Shown: one piece after another, positions 13,701 to 19,875 of the stretch
How the letters are laid out: each line of letters opens with the position of its first letter
Numbering within the stretch: position 1 is the first letter of the stretch
Origin: Candidatus Hydrogenedentota bacterium
GTDB taxonomy: Bacteria; Hydrogenedentota; Hydrogenedentia; Hydrogenedentales; CAITNO01
Direction of reading: 5' to 3'
Length of the DNA stretch: 19,875 nucleotides
Assembly: GCA_029554925.1 (NCBI GenBank)
Contig: JAKPUV010000198.1
Span: forward strand, 1 to 19,875
The notes under the pieces: model-generated
What the model was told of the DNA's origin: nothing
What the model saw: only the letters and a program-made list of their open reading frames with translations
Database searches by the model: none
Made by a program: the position numbers and the translations under genes

Positions 13701-15266
13701 GCTCCAGTCATATTTGGTGCCTTCCACGAAGCCAACCAGCTTCTCCGTGCCCGCGTTCGTGCCGTCTGTACCCCAGTATTCCCGCCCCTCCGCGCCATGG
13801 TCCCAAGTGACAGGCGTCTTAAGAACGTAGACCAGCCGGTCGCCCAGGGGGTACACCGCCTCAGCAGCGCTCTCGGAAACCTTTTCCAGCAGCCGGGCAA
13901 CCTCGCGGGTTCCCTCCACGGTGCCGTCGCTCAGCACGAGCCGCCCGTCGTAGGTGATGCAGGCGCACTCCCCGTTGTGCTCGGTCATGGCCAGGGGCAT
14001 CGCGGCAAAGAGGGGAAAGGTGCCTGCCGTCGTGCCGTCGGAACGCCAGACCGCATAGTTGGAAAACTGCGCGGACGGTGCCAGAAAGAAGAACACTTCA
14101 CCAACCGTCAGGGCCGGTGGTGACATCGCGCCGGCGAGGTCCACGCTTCCATAATCCGCGACCAGAACGGTTCCGGCGGCGGTGCCGTCGGTGCGGAAGA
14201 GCGCCCGCTGCCGGCCCCCTGCAAACAGGTCAAAATAAAGGGCGCCTCCAAAGACATGAGGCGACCGGATAGGATGCACTGAAAGCCGCCAAGGGGAAAG
14301 AAGCTGGCGGTCCCCGCCGGAGGCGTCCATGGACCACGCCTCTGGGTAAGACTGGCCTTCCAGTTGCCGAGCGCAGATCAACCGGTCTTCCACGGCGGCG
14401 ATGGGCTTCATCCAGTCGTTCAGGGCAAACTGGCCCAGCGGGACGGTTCCGGAGGGGGTGCCGTTTGTCCGGTACAGCTTGTATCCGCCGGTCACCTGGG
14501 AGGCATAGAAGGCCTGGTCGCCCATCCGGACAAACGCGGTGCTGCAGAGGTCTGAGGTCGTCAGAGGCACGGTCCCTCCGGAGGTGCCGTCACTGACATG
14601 GGGTAATCCGGCGTAACCGGGCCCGGCGCAAAAGAGCAGCCGGTCGCCCAGGCGTAAGTAGTTCTGGGGGGTGGAGCTGTTCGGATACCGTTGGGTGAAG
14701 CCGGGAGAGAGGTCCTTCACCAGCCGGGTGCCTCCGGGTGTGCCGTCGCTGCGCCACAGCTCCTCCCCCTCGCCGAACGTGAATCCCCGAAAGAAGAAAT
14801 ACGATCCCATGTCCGCCCAGTTCACCGAGTTCGCCTGCAGCATTTCCATGTACACATTGAGAACTACATCCGTGCCCTCCGGCGTGCCGTCGGACTTCCA
14901 AAGCACCCTGCCATAGCAGGTGTGCGCGGAAAAATAAAGAATGCCGTTGAACACCATGAGGCTCTGGGGCGACGACCCCTGCCGCCCCGGGTACAGGTCC
15001 CGAAAAAGGTGGGTGCCCGCCTCCGTCCCGTCGCTGCACCACAGCTCCGTCCCGTTGTACGCGTCCCACCCCGAAAAGAGGAGCAGCCCATTGAGGGACG
15101 CCATTTCCACCGGCCACGCAAACGAGAAATACGGAGTCTCGTCAACGGGGAACGTGGTGATGTCCTTGATCAGAAACGGGGCGTCCGCCCATGCCGCCGT
15201 GCCGCACAGTCCACCGACGATGGCCGCCGCCGCCAGGCACACAATCCTCCCAAACATCCCTGCCAT
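10704..15266 (-). CDS. Giant secreted ELWxxDGT-repeat protein with Ig-like domains and C-terminal anchor
   Basis: A 1520-residue protein. The start at 15266 has GGGAG 6 nt upstream and gives a Sec signal ending GTAAWA/DAP at about residue 27. Residues from about 45 to 920 consist of roughly fifteen units carrying ELWxxDGTxxGT-like signatures: ELWCSDGTEAGT, VLWKSDGTPEGT, ELWRSDGTPGGT, AVWRSDGTTAGT, ELWKTDGTTASM and others; these presumably fold as beta-propellers. Next come fibronectin-III-like modules (about 930-1210), an Ig-like domain starting DVTPPTAEILLPD (about 1210-1310) and two Ig-like domains with YQWFKE/GVYWCEV and CQWRKDG/AGLYSAEV (about 1313-1490). The end is VPAS, a hydrophobic helix and RVRRRKT, a PEP-CTERM-like tripartite sorting tail. 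It is probably a surface adhesin or binding protein; its ligand is unknown. It has its own promoter and may share a transcript with the sulfatase downstream. Confidence 0.9.
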   Translation of the reverse strand: MAGMFGRIVCLAAAAIVGGLCGTAAWADAPFLIKDITTFPVDETPYFSFAWPVEMASLNGLLLFSGWDAYNGTELWCSDGTEAGTHLFRDLYPGRQGSSPQSLMVFNGILYFSAHTCYGRVLWKSDGTPEGTDVVLNVYMEMLQANSVNWADMGSYFFFRGFTFGEGEELWRSDGTPGGTRLVKDLSPGFTQRYPNSSTPQNYLRLGDRLLFCAGPGYAGLPHVSDGTSGGTVPLTTSDLCSTAFVRMGDQAFYASQVTGGYKLYRTNGTPSGTVPLGQFALNDWMKPIAAVEDRLICARQLEGQSYPEAWSMDASGGDRQLLSPWRLSVHPIRSPHVFGGALYFDLFAGGRQRALFRTDGTAAGTVLVADYGSVDLAGAMSPPALTVGEVFFFLAPSAQFSNYAVWRSDGTTAGTFPLFAAMPLAMTEHNGECACITYDGRLVLSDGTVEGTREVARLLEKVSESAAEAVYPLGDRLVYVLKTPVTWDHGAEGREYWGTDGTNAGTEKLVGFVEGTKYDWSYGFNKMLPLSHDGRLFFTVSAINLEESQPQKKWLLWTTDGTAAGTRSVTEMSWFSSYDKFPFANLTQDERGILVATSRLVEGVLVKGVWRTADGVPENMELVLEAGFRAPSIGGILAHEGKLYVIEVGDRLYQTPPRPNLSRCHLYVYDPQTGQKTLLMDTPAGQYTGLQAVGGKVWFKVECSGADFRTRLGVTDGTPGGTRLVTSHQPPEMPWDTLSTREDTLTKYWGPTGLTALGNLVLFQDATAAEGYELWKTDGTTASMVVNIGEGGSYGVSEDIVGAPDTVYFEGMHKDTGRELWRTDGTTAGTRLVKDIYPGLAGSAIQSSVDVDGTVFFGAGDPEHGMELWMSAGTEDTTGRLTDINPGVASSGPAAIERLGDNLVFFASDGTDEGTGLWGMQLPLMPPAGADGVGVSTSSIRWLWGDPNSRELGFRIWSDPGTERPVTLRQETAADVTAWLQTGLSANTQHTFQVAAFEEGAESLRSAPISAWTLIEPLRGLAFSAVAPDRITVAAASPVPSNLSAGHSGLRFFNLGSGTSSAWIQGNAGWTVEGLTADTPYVFSGRSRNGDMVMTAPVIGMARTLAWTAAAPVVGDPTGTTLRVALGPAVGNPVHTTYGIRVILPGGGLGWVTANGTVGTSPVFLTAEAWGVTTVTGLADGSPYGFRVVSRNGDGIWSPPGPVATAWTLDVTPPTAEILLPDRNPNNEASVRFTVRFSESVGDSFDASDVTLTGTLAGAASVGGEDLEYTVTVALSDLSASGEVGIRLGTDIRDLADKPFAGMESARYTLLRWAGFASHPDSVRLYRGQDHLLSVTVNAGYAPTAYQWFKETPDKGVETGPVGPQWPLENVTSGHAGVYWCEVTDGGVVYASRPALVEVAEHLAITEEPADTVGYTGRSALFRVGTSGGFAPVRCQWRKDGAVLDGAESPECWLHDVTFEDAGLYSAEVSDGHTELLETRHAELTVAQGVPAASAGMAALLAALLAGAGTLLRVRRRKT

Positions 15267-15341
15267 GCCATGCTCCCGGGCGCGTTCCGCGCCGATCCCT
15301 GACCGATGCCGGGGCGGGAAATATCCCCCCCGCCTGATCGA

Positions 15342-15370
15342 AATCTACCACACAATTCAACAACCGTCAA
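15342..15370 (-). promoter_or_regulatory. Sigma70-type promoter of the ELWxxDGT gene
   Basis: On the minus strand, TTGACG (complement of 15365-15370) and TAGATT (complement of 15342-15347) are exactly 17 nt apart. They lie in an AT-richer patch 76 nt upstream of the start at 15266. Transcription would start near 15335. The leader then contains a GGCGGG/CCCGCC hairpin in the 15313-15334 area. Confidence 0.6.
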
Positions 15371-15424
15371 GGCGTTCGGAAGAACGAGCAGGACAGACAC
15401 GGAGTGCGTTTCCCCTATGCACGC

Positions 15425-15437
15425 TATTCTCAGAATA
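15425..15437. promoter_or_regulatory. Small dyad, possible operator
   Basis: TATTCT-C-AGAATA is a perfect 13-nt odd dyad located 55 bp upstream of the -35 box of the repeat-protein promoter, in the 233-bp gap between that gene and the PI-PLC-like gene. The size and AT content suit a transcription factor half-site pair. No matching regulator is encoded nearby. Confidence 0.25.
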
Positions 15438-15499
15438 CACACGCGCTTATTGGGGATAATTACTGAGAAGGCGGTGGGAAAACAGTGTGGGGTCCGGGG

Positions 15500-16477
15500 C
15501 TAACGCGCGGGTTCAGGAGATGTGGAGGTGTCCGCCGGCGGGTTCACGGGATTCCATCGGGCGGGGCCGCCGCCCGGCAGGGCCACCACGTAGCCGGTCT
15601 CGGCGTGGGGCTCGCCGGGGGGGTAGTCGCTGCTGACGATCTGGGCGCCGCACGCGAAGGCCCGTTCCAGTCGCGCCTTGGCCGCCTCCAGCCCTCGGGT
15701 GCCCGGGCCGCCCGCCGTGGCGCGGACCCAGTATCCCCGGCGCACCAGGTCCGGGGTATCGGGGTCGGCGGGGTTGTCGCGGATCATCGCCGCCGCGTCG
15801 GGCCGGCCGGGGCGGGAATTCACAAACATCGCCCGCCCCTGCAACGAGGGCCTTCCGTCCGCATACAGGTCGCGCAGTTCCCGCGTCTCATGGAAGATGA
15901 AAAACACCTTCCCGCGCCCGGACTCCAGCGTGGGCCAGCCGCGCTGCAGCACCGCCTCCTCCAGGGTCGCGAAGTCCCCGCGCACATCGTCCGGCGTGAT
16001 GAGCCGGTCCGGGGGAAAGGCCGCGCGCACCTCGGCGTCCAGCCGGTCCAAGTCCGCGGCCGTCGGCAGGGTGATCGCCGGGTCCAGCACGGGCCCCTCG
16101 TCCTTGTGCTCCACGAGGAAGGAAATCGGCACATGCCCCGGGTGGGCGTCGGACCATGCCCGCACCACCGCCAGGCAGTCGGCGAACATGCGGCAGGTGC
16201 TCTGCTCGTCCACAAAGGGCACATGAAACACCCGCCATCCCTCCGGGGTCCGGTGGATGTCCAGCTCAAAACTCCGCACGCCGTTGTCGAGCTGCGCGTC
16301 CAGGGGCTTGTGCTCATAGTCCCAGTCGCGGGCCTCCGGAGTGACCATCGCAGCCACCTCCAGTCCCGGGGATCGTTTGTGGTAGCTGTTGTGCGTGCCC
16401 ACCACCTGTATCTGGTTCATGCGCGGGCCGCCGTCAAACACCAGCCCCGCAAGACAAAGCATCAAGACTTCCATCAT
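15500..16477 (-). CDS. Ca2+-dependent PI-PLC-like phosphodiesterase
   Basis: A 325-residue protein. The frame is open to 16537, but the ATG at 16477 has GGAG with an 8-nt spacer and begins a short hydrophobic leader (MMEVLMLCLAGLVF), so it is preferred. The fold is the PI-PLC-like TIM barrel, best matching the bacterial Ca2+-dependent phosphoinositide phospholipase C family: QVVGTHNSYH contains the first catalytic histidine (H29), FELDIH supplies acidic calcium ligands (E71, D73), and WRVFHVP the second catalytic histidine (H85). VEHKDEG, GKVFFIFHE and AMFVNSRPG follow the strand order of the barrel. Substrate is likely a phosphodiester in a lipid or glycan, outside the cytoplasm; the hydrophobic leader is weak, so export is less certain. 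It is a single gene, 233 bp upstream of the giant protein gene on the same strand. Confidence 0.85.
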   Translation of the reverse strand: MMEVLMLCLAGLVFDGGPRMNQIQVVGTHNSYHKRSPGLEVAAMVTPEARDWDYEHKPLDAQLDNGVRSFELDIHRTPEGWRVFHVPFVDEQSTCRMFADCLAVVRAWSDAHPGHVPISFLVEHKDEGPVLDPAITLPTAADLDRLDAEVRAAFPPDRLITPDDVRGDFATLEEAVLQRGWPTLESGRGKVFFIFHETRELRDLYADGRPSLQGRAMFVNSRPGRPDAAAMIRDNPADPDTPDLVRRGYWVRATAGGPGTRGLEAAKARLERAFACGAQIVSSDYPPGEPHAETGYVVALPGGGPARWNPVNPPADTSTSPEPAR

Positions 16478-16962
16478 GTTCCGGTCTCCAAGTTCGCAAC
16501 CTTTGACCCGCCGGGACAGGTTTTGGTGTCCCCCCAACGAAAAAGCCTTCAGGATACAGGCTGGCGGATGGTGTGGTGGCAGGGATGGAGCACCTGTGAT
16601 TCGGTCACTCCGCGGAAGCCGGCTCCTTGGAGGGAAGACTCATCGCAGAGACTCAGAGAACGCGGAGGGGGAGGAAGGCATGGGATATAGTGTTCTCGAA
16701 CGCATTGCCGGCTTGGCGACAGAGGTTTAGGTCCTAAAGAAAATACCCATACTTGGCGATGGAGTTCACGGGCAGGATGCCCCTGCCACTTCCCCTCTCT
16801 GCGACCTCCGCGTCTCTGCGTTGAGTGTCCTTCCGCCGACTTTCAGACCCGGGCACTGTGGATAAGACGGGTTCTTTCCAGGAACCGCCCCGGCCACAAT
16901 TTCCGTTTGCCCCGCGGTTCGGGGTATTCTAGCGGGGCGTTGCATTCCCCTGGAGATTCCGC
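16478..16962. other. Intergenic region between divergent genes
   Basis: There is no credible gene in these 485 bp. They contain the ribosome-binding sites of both flanking divergent genes, the 187-bp repeat element at 16639-16825, and close to the glmU-like start a GCCCCGC/GCGGGGC inverted pair around the -10-like TATTCT. No well-spaced promoter pair could be settled for either gene. Confidence 0.5.
16639..16825. repeat. 187-bp element with inverted ends and central dyad
   Basis: The ends CTCATCGCAGAGAC (16639-16652) and GTCTCTGCGTTGAG (16812-16825) are 14-bp inverted repeats with one mismatch. The adjoining AACGCGGAGG and CCTCCGCG sequences are also related but shifted. The exact centre of the element, position 16732, is the centre of a perfect dyad TTTAGG-T-CCTAAA (16726-16738). 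CTTGGCGA occurs twice in direct orientation on either side (16712-16719 and 16752-16759). No open frame fits. It resembles a miniature inverted-repeat element or a decayed copy of one. Confidence 0.5.
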
Positions 16963-18162
16963 ATGAAAGCCGTGATCATGGCGGCGGGCAAGTCCACCCG
17001 CACCTATCCGTTGACGCTGACCCGGCCCAAGCCCCTGCTGCCGGTGATGGGGAAGACCGTCTTCGAGCGGCATCTGGAGGCCCTGTCCGGGCTGGTAGAC
17101 GGCGTGGTGGCCGTGGTGGGGTACCGGGGCGACATGATCCGCGCCGCCTTCGGGGACGTGTTCCAGGGGATGCCCGTTACCTATGTCGAGCAGACGGAGC
17201 AGCGCGGCACGGGGCACGCCGTGCTCCAGTGCGAGGGGGCCGTGGACGGGCCGTTCCTCGTGGTGAACGGCGACGACCTATACGACCGGGGGGATCTGGC
17301 GCGGCTGGCGGCGGCGGAGAACGCCGCGCTGGCCCTGGAGGTGCCCGACCCGCGCCTCTACGGCATCTACGAGACCGACGCGGAGGACCGCGTGGTCCGG
17401 CTGGTGGAGAAGCCGAAGGAGGTCTTCTCCAACCTGGCGAACATCGGCGCGTATGTTTTCACGCCGGAGGTGTTCCCCGTGCTGCGCGCATTGCCGCCCA
17501 CGGAGCGCGGCGAGATCGAGATCACCTCGGCGGTGCAGGCCCTCGCGGAGACGTCCGGCTTCCGCGTGGTCCGCACGCGGGGCGCGTGGCTGCCCATCGG
17601 CTACCCGTGGCACCTGCTCGACGCGAACCGCTGGTTCCTCGACCACCGGCTCGCGCCGGGCATTGAGGGCGAGGTCAGCCCCCGGGCCGAGGTCAACGGC
17701 CCCGTGTTCATCGGCGCGGGCACCGTGGTGCGCGCCGGGGCGGTCATAGACGGCCCCGTGTGGATCGGCCGCGGCTGCCGCATCGGCCCCAACTGTTGGA
17801 TCCGCCCGTACAGCGTCCTCTGCGACGGCGCCATTGTCGGCCACGCCAGCGAGGTGAAGGCGTCGCTCCTCATGGAGCGCGCCGCCGCCCCGCACCAGAA
17901 CTACGTCGGCGACAGCATCCTCGGCGCGCGCGCCAACCTCGGCTGCGGCACCATCACCGCCAACCTCCGCCACGACCGGAAGCCCGTGCGGTCCCTGGTC
18001 GCCGGCGCGCTCGTGGACACAGGCCGCGAGAAACTCGGCGCCGTCCTCGGCGACGACGTCCACACGGGCATCAACACGTCCATCTACCCCGGCCGGAAAC
18101 TCTGGCCCGGCACCGCCACCGCCCCCGGCGCCGTCGTGCGGGAGGATGTGGTGGACGGATAG
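16963..18162 (+). CDS. GlmU-like bifunctional sugar-1-phosphate nucleotidylyl/acyltransferase
   Basis: A 399-residue protein with two domains. Residues 1 to about 235 form a nucleotidyltransferase: MAAGKSTRTYPLTLTRPKPLLPV (A7-A8-G9, R13, K23), RGTGHAV for base and sugar binding, VNGDDLYD with the metal aspartate, VEKP, and NIGAYVF. Residues from about 245 are left-handed beta-helix hexapeptide repeats (GPVFIGAGTVVRAGAVIDGP, GPVWIGRGCRIGPNCWI), followed by GCGTITANLRHD and DVHTGINTSIYPG. This order and the TANLRHD and GINTSIYPG motifs are like archaeal-type bifunctional GlmU/sugar-phosphate nucleotidyltransferases. Expected role: formation of UDP-GlcNAc or another NDP-sugar for envelope glycans. 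The signature has Ser where Gly is usual (AGKSTR for AGxGTR). GGAG is 7 nt before the ATG. Confidence 0.88.
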   Translation: MKAVIMAAGKSTRTYPLTLTRPKPLLPVMGKTVFERHLEALSGLVDGVVAVVGYRGDMIRAAFGDVFQGMPVTYVEQTEQRGTGHAVLQCEGAVDGPFLVVNGDDLYDRGDLARLAAAENAALALEVPDPRLYGIYETDAEDRVVRLVEKPKEVFSNLANIGAYVFTPEVFPVLRALPPTERGEIEITSAVQALAETSGFRVVRTRGAWLPIGYPWHLLDANRWFLDHRLAPGIEGEVSPRAEVNGPVFIGAGTVVRAGAVIDGPVWIGRGCRIGPNCWIRPYSVLCDGAIVGHASEVKASLLMERAAAPHQNYVGDSILGARANLGCGTITANLRHDRKPVRSLVAGALVDTGREKLGAVLGDDVHTGINTSIYPGRKLWPGTATAPGAVVREDVVDG

Positions 18163-18180
18163 GGCGGCACCGGGTACACT
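18152..18180 (+). promoter_or_regulatory. Possible promoter of hicBA
   Basis: TGGACG (18152-18157) and TACACT (18175-18180) are separated by 17 nt. The -35 box overlaps the end of the upstream coding sequence (stop at 18160-18162). Transcription would begin near 18187, just before the dyad at 18195-18209. Confidence 0.4.
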
Positions 18181-18194
18181 ATTGGAAGAAGAGC

Positions 18195-18209
18195 GCCCGT
18201 GAAACGGGC
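18195..18209. promoter_or_regulatory. Hairpin/dyad in the hicBA leader
   Basis: GCCCGT-GAA-ACGGGC is a perfect 6-bp inverted repeat with a 3-nt centre, between the presumed hicBA promoter and the hicB start at 18227. It could be the binding site for autoregulation that toxin-antitoxin modules usually show, or a weak terminator of the upstream gene. No T-tract follows. Confidence 0.35.
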
Positions 18210-18226
18210 CGCTGCGGAGACACGCC

Positions 18227-18466
18227 GTGCGCTACTACACATTCGAGATCGTCATCGAGAAGGAGCCGGAGGACGAGGGATACCTCGCCTACAGCCCCAC
18301 GCTGCCCGGGTGTTTTGGCAACGGCCTGACCATCGAGGAGGCCAAGCGGAGCATCCGCGAGGCCATACAGCAGCATGTTGCCACCCTTCAGGAACACGGC
18401 ATGCCCATCGGACAGAACGAAAGGCTCGTGCATGTGGAAGAGCTGACGGTCGGCGTTCCTGAATGA
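18227..18466 (+). CDS. hicB: HicB-family antitoxin
   Basis: A 79-residue protein starting at GTG, set by GGAG with a 7-nt spacer. The HicB core is visible: RYYTFEIVIEKEPEDEGYLAY with the partially degraded RNase H-like strands, then SPTLPGCFGNGLTIEEAKRS and a helix EAIQQHVATLQEHG. This is the short form, with no C-terminal ribbon-helix-helix or HTH region, so DNA binding for autoregulation is not obvious. It should bind and neutralise the HicA toxin encoded immediately downstream. The stop overlaps the toxin start as ATGA (18463-18466), so the two are translationally coupled. Confidence 0.88.
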   Translation: MRYYTFEIVIEKEPEDEGYLAYSPTLPGCFGNGLTIEEAKRSIREAIQQHVATLQEHGMPIGQNERLVHVEELTVGVPE

Positions 18467-18690
18467 CCAGAATGCCCCAGATTACGGCTCTGGAACTGGT
18501 GCAGTTTCTGAAGTCGCAGGGCTTTGCGGTGGACCGGCAGTCCGGCAGCCACCTTACCCTCTGGAACGAGGAGAAAAGGCGGGCCGTGACGGTGCCCATG
18601 CATGCCGGATGTGATCTTGGGCGGGGGCTGGCCCTGCGCATTTTGAAAGACGCGGGGTTTAGTCTGGACGATTTTCTCCGGCTCCGATGA
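18463..18690 (+). CDS. hicA: HicA-family mRNA interferase toxin
   Basis: A 75-residue double-stranded-RNA-binding-like fold protein. It has ALELVQFLKSQGFAVDRQSGSH with catalytic H30 in the GSH motif, HLTLWN, VTVPMHAGCDLGRGLALRILKDAG and a final DDFLRL, all of which follow the HicA pattern. The toxin cleaves mRNA and stops growth when free of HicB. The ATG at 18463 overlaps the hicB stop; the ATG at 18472 is a possible alternative start that removes three residues. The order antitoxin then toxin is the reverse of the classical hicAB arrangement but common among short HicB systems. Confidence 0.88.
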   Translation: MTRMPQITALELVQFLKSQGFAVDRQSGSHLTLWNEEKRRAVTVPMHAGCDLGRGLALRILKDAGFSLDDFLRLR

Positions 18691-18700
18691 CGCCGCCTTT

Positions 18701-18730
18701 TTGACCGCCCCCTCCTGTCTGAAGTAGGCT
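18701..18730 (+). promoter_or_regulatory. Possible promoter of the GH95-like gene
   Basis: TTGACC (18701-18706) and TAGGCT (18725-18730) with an 18-nt spacer lie in the 72-bp gap between hicA and the next gene. They place transcription start about 25 nt before the ATG at 18763. The -35 box is close to consensus and the -10 box moderate. Confidence 0.4.
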
Positions 18731-18762
18731 TGCTGCGGCTCTGGCCCAACGGGAGACCTGCC

Positions 18763-19875
18763 ATGACCTTCCTGCTTCCCCTCATGGTGTGCGCGGCGGC
18801 GGCCGCGCCCGCGGATGCGCCGTGGACGAACCCGGCGCATGACCTGGTCTACCAAAAACCGGCGACGGTGTGGGATGAGGCCTTTCCGCTGGGGAACGCC
18901 ATCCTGGGCGCGCTGGTCTGGGGGGACGGGACGCCGCTGCGGATTTCGTTGGACCGGACGGACCTGTGGGACCTGCGGCCCGTGCCGGAATACCACTCGC
19001 CGGAGTACACCTACGCGACCATGCGCCAGTGGGAGAAGGAGGGGCGGGTGAAGGAGCTGGAGGCGATGTACGACAACCCGTACAATCGCCCCGCGCCCAC
19101 GAAAATCCCGGCGGGCCGCATCGAACTCACACCCAAGAAACCCAAGGCCGCCTTCCAGAACGCCAGGCTGTCCCTTTCCGACGCGACGGCGCGCGCGGAC
19201 CTAGGCAAGGTTCAGGCCCGTGTCTGGATTCATGCCACGGAGCCCGTCGGTTTCATTGAACTGGAGGGCGTGAAGGACCTCGATGTGTCCCTGAAGGCCC
19301 CCGCCTTCGGCGGTCAGGAGCCCGGCGAGGCGAAACCCGCCATCTCCATGGGCGACCTCGCGCAGTTGGGCTATCCCGAATCCAAGACCCGCGAGGGCGA
19401 GGATTTCCAGGCCTACGAGCAGGAGGGCTGGGGCGGGTTCCGCTTCGCCGTGTTCCTGGCGTGGCGCCGGGACGGGGCCCACTGGCTCGGCGCGTGGTCC
19501 GTGTCCAGCACCTTCGACGGCGACACCCCCTCGGCCATCGCGGAAACCCGCGCGCGCGCCGCCCTGGCGGAGGAGGCCCGCGCCACCCTGCGCGCGTCCC
19601 ACGAGGCGTGGTGGCGGGCGTGGTGGGAGCGGACCTGGGTCACCGTGCCCAACCCCGTCGTGGAACGCCAGTGGTATCTGGAGACCTACAAGTTCGGCGC
19701 GGCGGCGCGCAAGGACGCCCCGCCGATCACGCTGCAGGGGCCGTGGACGGCGGACGACGGCAAGCTGCCGCCGTGGAAGGGCGACTACCACCACGACCTG
19801 AACACGCAGTTGAGCTACTGGCCTTGCTACAGCGGCAACCGGCTGGACGAGGGGCTCGGCTACCTCGAATGGCTC
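18763..19875 (+). CDS. GH95-like glycoside hydrolase, C-terminus beyond window
   Basis: An open frame of 371 codons runs to the window edge without a stop. GGGAG lies 7 nt before the ATG, and MTFLLPLMVCAAAAAPADA is a short Sec signal peptide. The N-terminal domain matches family 95 (alpha-L-fucosidase/galactosidase type): LVYQKPATVWDEAFPLGNAI, then LGALVWGDGTPLRISLDRTDLW corresponds to the usual LW...PA..W.EALPLGNG.LGAMV.G....ERI.LN..TLW. Near the end, HHDLNTQLSYWP corresponds to the catalytic-domain NIN.QMNYWP stretch. The first Asn of that motif is Asp here, a change that may affect activity or specificity. The full protein would be about 700-800 residues by family size. It is probably a periplasmic exo-glycosidase and fits the sulfatase-rich glycan-degrading setting. 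Confidence 0.8.
   Translation, partial: MTFLLPLMVCAAAAAPADAPWTNPAHDLVYQKPATVWDEAFPLGNAILGALVWGDGTPLRISLDRTDLWDLRPVPEYHSPEYTYATMRQWEKEGRVKELEAMYDNPYNRPAPTKIPAGRIELTPKKPKAAFQNARLSLSDATARADLGKVQARVWIHATEPVGFIELEGVKDLDVSLKAPAFGGQEPGEAKPAISMGDLAQLGYPESKTREGEDFQAYEQEGWGGFRFAVFLAWRRDGAHWLGAWSVSSTFDGDTPSAIAETRARAALAEEARATLRASHEAWWRAWWERTWVTVPNPVVERQWYLETYKFGAAARKDAPPITLQGPWTADDGKLPPWKGDYHHDLNTQLSYWPCYSGNRLDEGLGYLEWL

Noticed and set aside
14750..14770. Regularly spaced GTGCCGTCG-type words on the plus strand through 10704-15266
   Set aside because: They looked like a spaced repeat array but are the codons of the DGT signature in the protein repeats on the other strand. Spacing and neighbours vary, so this is neither CRISPR nor DNA repeats in their own right.
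15485..16690. Plus-strand frame of 401 codons
   Set aside because: It is antisense to the PI-PLC-like gene, which carries both catalytic histidine motifs.

Overview
This is a GC-rich bacterial window of about 19.9 kb. The likely source is an environmental heterotroph. Support comes from two Cys-type sulfatases with twin-arginine leaders, a DUF6807 protein, a GH95-like glycosidase, a very large secreted ELWxxDGT-repeat protein with a C-terminal anchor, and several GC-rich palindromic repeats. This gene style fits Hydrogenedentota or the Planctomycetes/Lentisphaerae/Kiritimatiellae sphere. That assignment is inference from gene content; no rRNA or marker gene is present.

Layout. 1-74 (-): start of a Tat-exported protein that runs off the window. 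75-601: no gene; it holds two palindromic repeat elements and the promoter of the next gene. 602-2353 (+): membrane-anchored thioredoxin/TlpA domain fused to a beta-propeller. 2406-3820: complete IS110-family element with a structured leader. 4000-9163 (+): tightly packed five-gene run of DUF6807 protein, beta-hydroxyacid dehydrogenase, DJ-1/PfpI protein, secreted sulfatase and MFS transporter, which reads as a catabolic operon for a sulfated or oxidised sugar-like substrate. 9170-10624 (-): second sulfatase, convergent with the operon. 10704-15266 (-): 1520-residue ELWxxDGT protein with Ig-like domains and a sorting tail. 15500-16477 (-): Ca2+-dependent PI-PLC-like phosphodiesterase. 16478-16962: intergenic region with a 187-bp repeat element. 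16963-18162 (+): GlmU-like nucleotidyltransferase/acyltransferase. 18227-18690 (+): hicBA toxin-antitoxin pair. 18763 to the end (+): GH95-like glycoside hydrolase, incomplete.

The most notable system is the IS110 element. It has inserted into one arm of a REP-like palindrome. Removing 2408-3820 restores a 29-bp perfect inverted-repeat arm, which fixes the element ends at a CT core. The non-coding leader between the left end and the transposase folds into successive stem-loops. One loop carries 9 nt identical to the left target flank and 10 nt complementary (one G.U) to the right target flank. The next loop carries 8 nt identical to the element's right end and a bulged 9-nt complement to its left end. 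This is the layout of a bridge RNA as described for IS621, and here the guides agree with the actual insertion site and with the actual element ends. At the circular junction the two ends also create a plausible sigma70 promoter.

Most other long open frames are shadows of real genes, as expected at this GC content. I see no rRNA, tRNA, CRISPR array or recognisable riboswitch.
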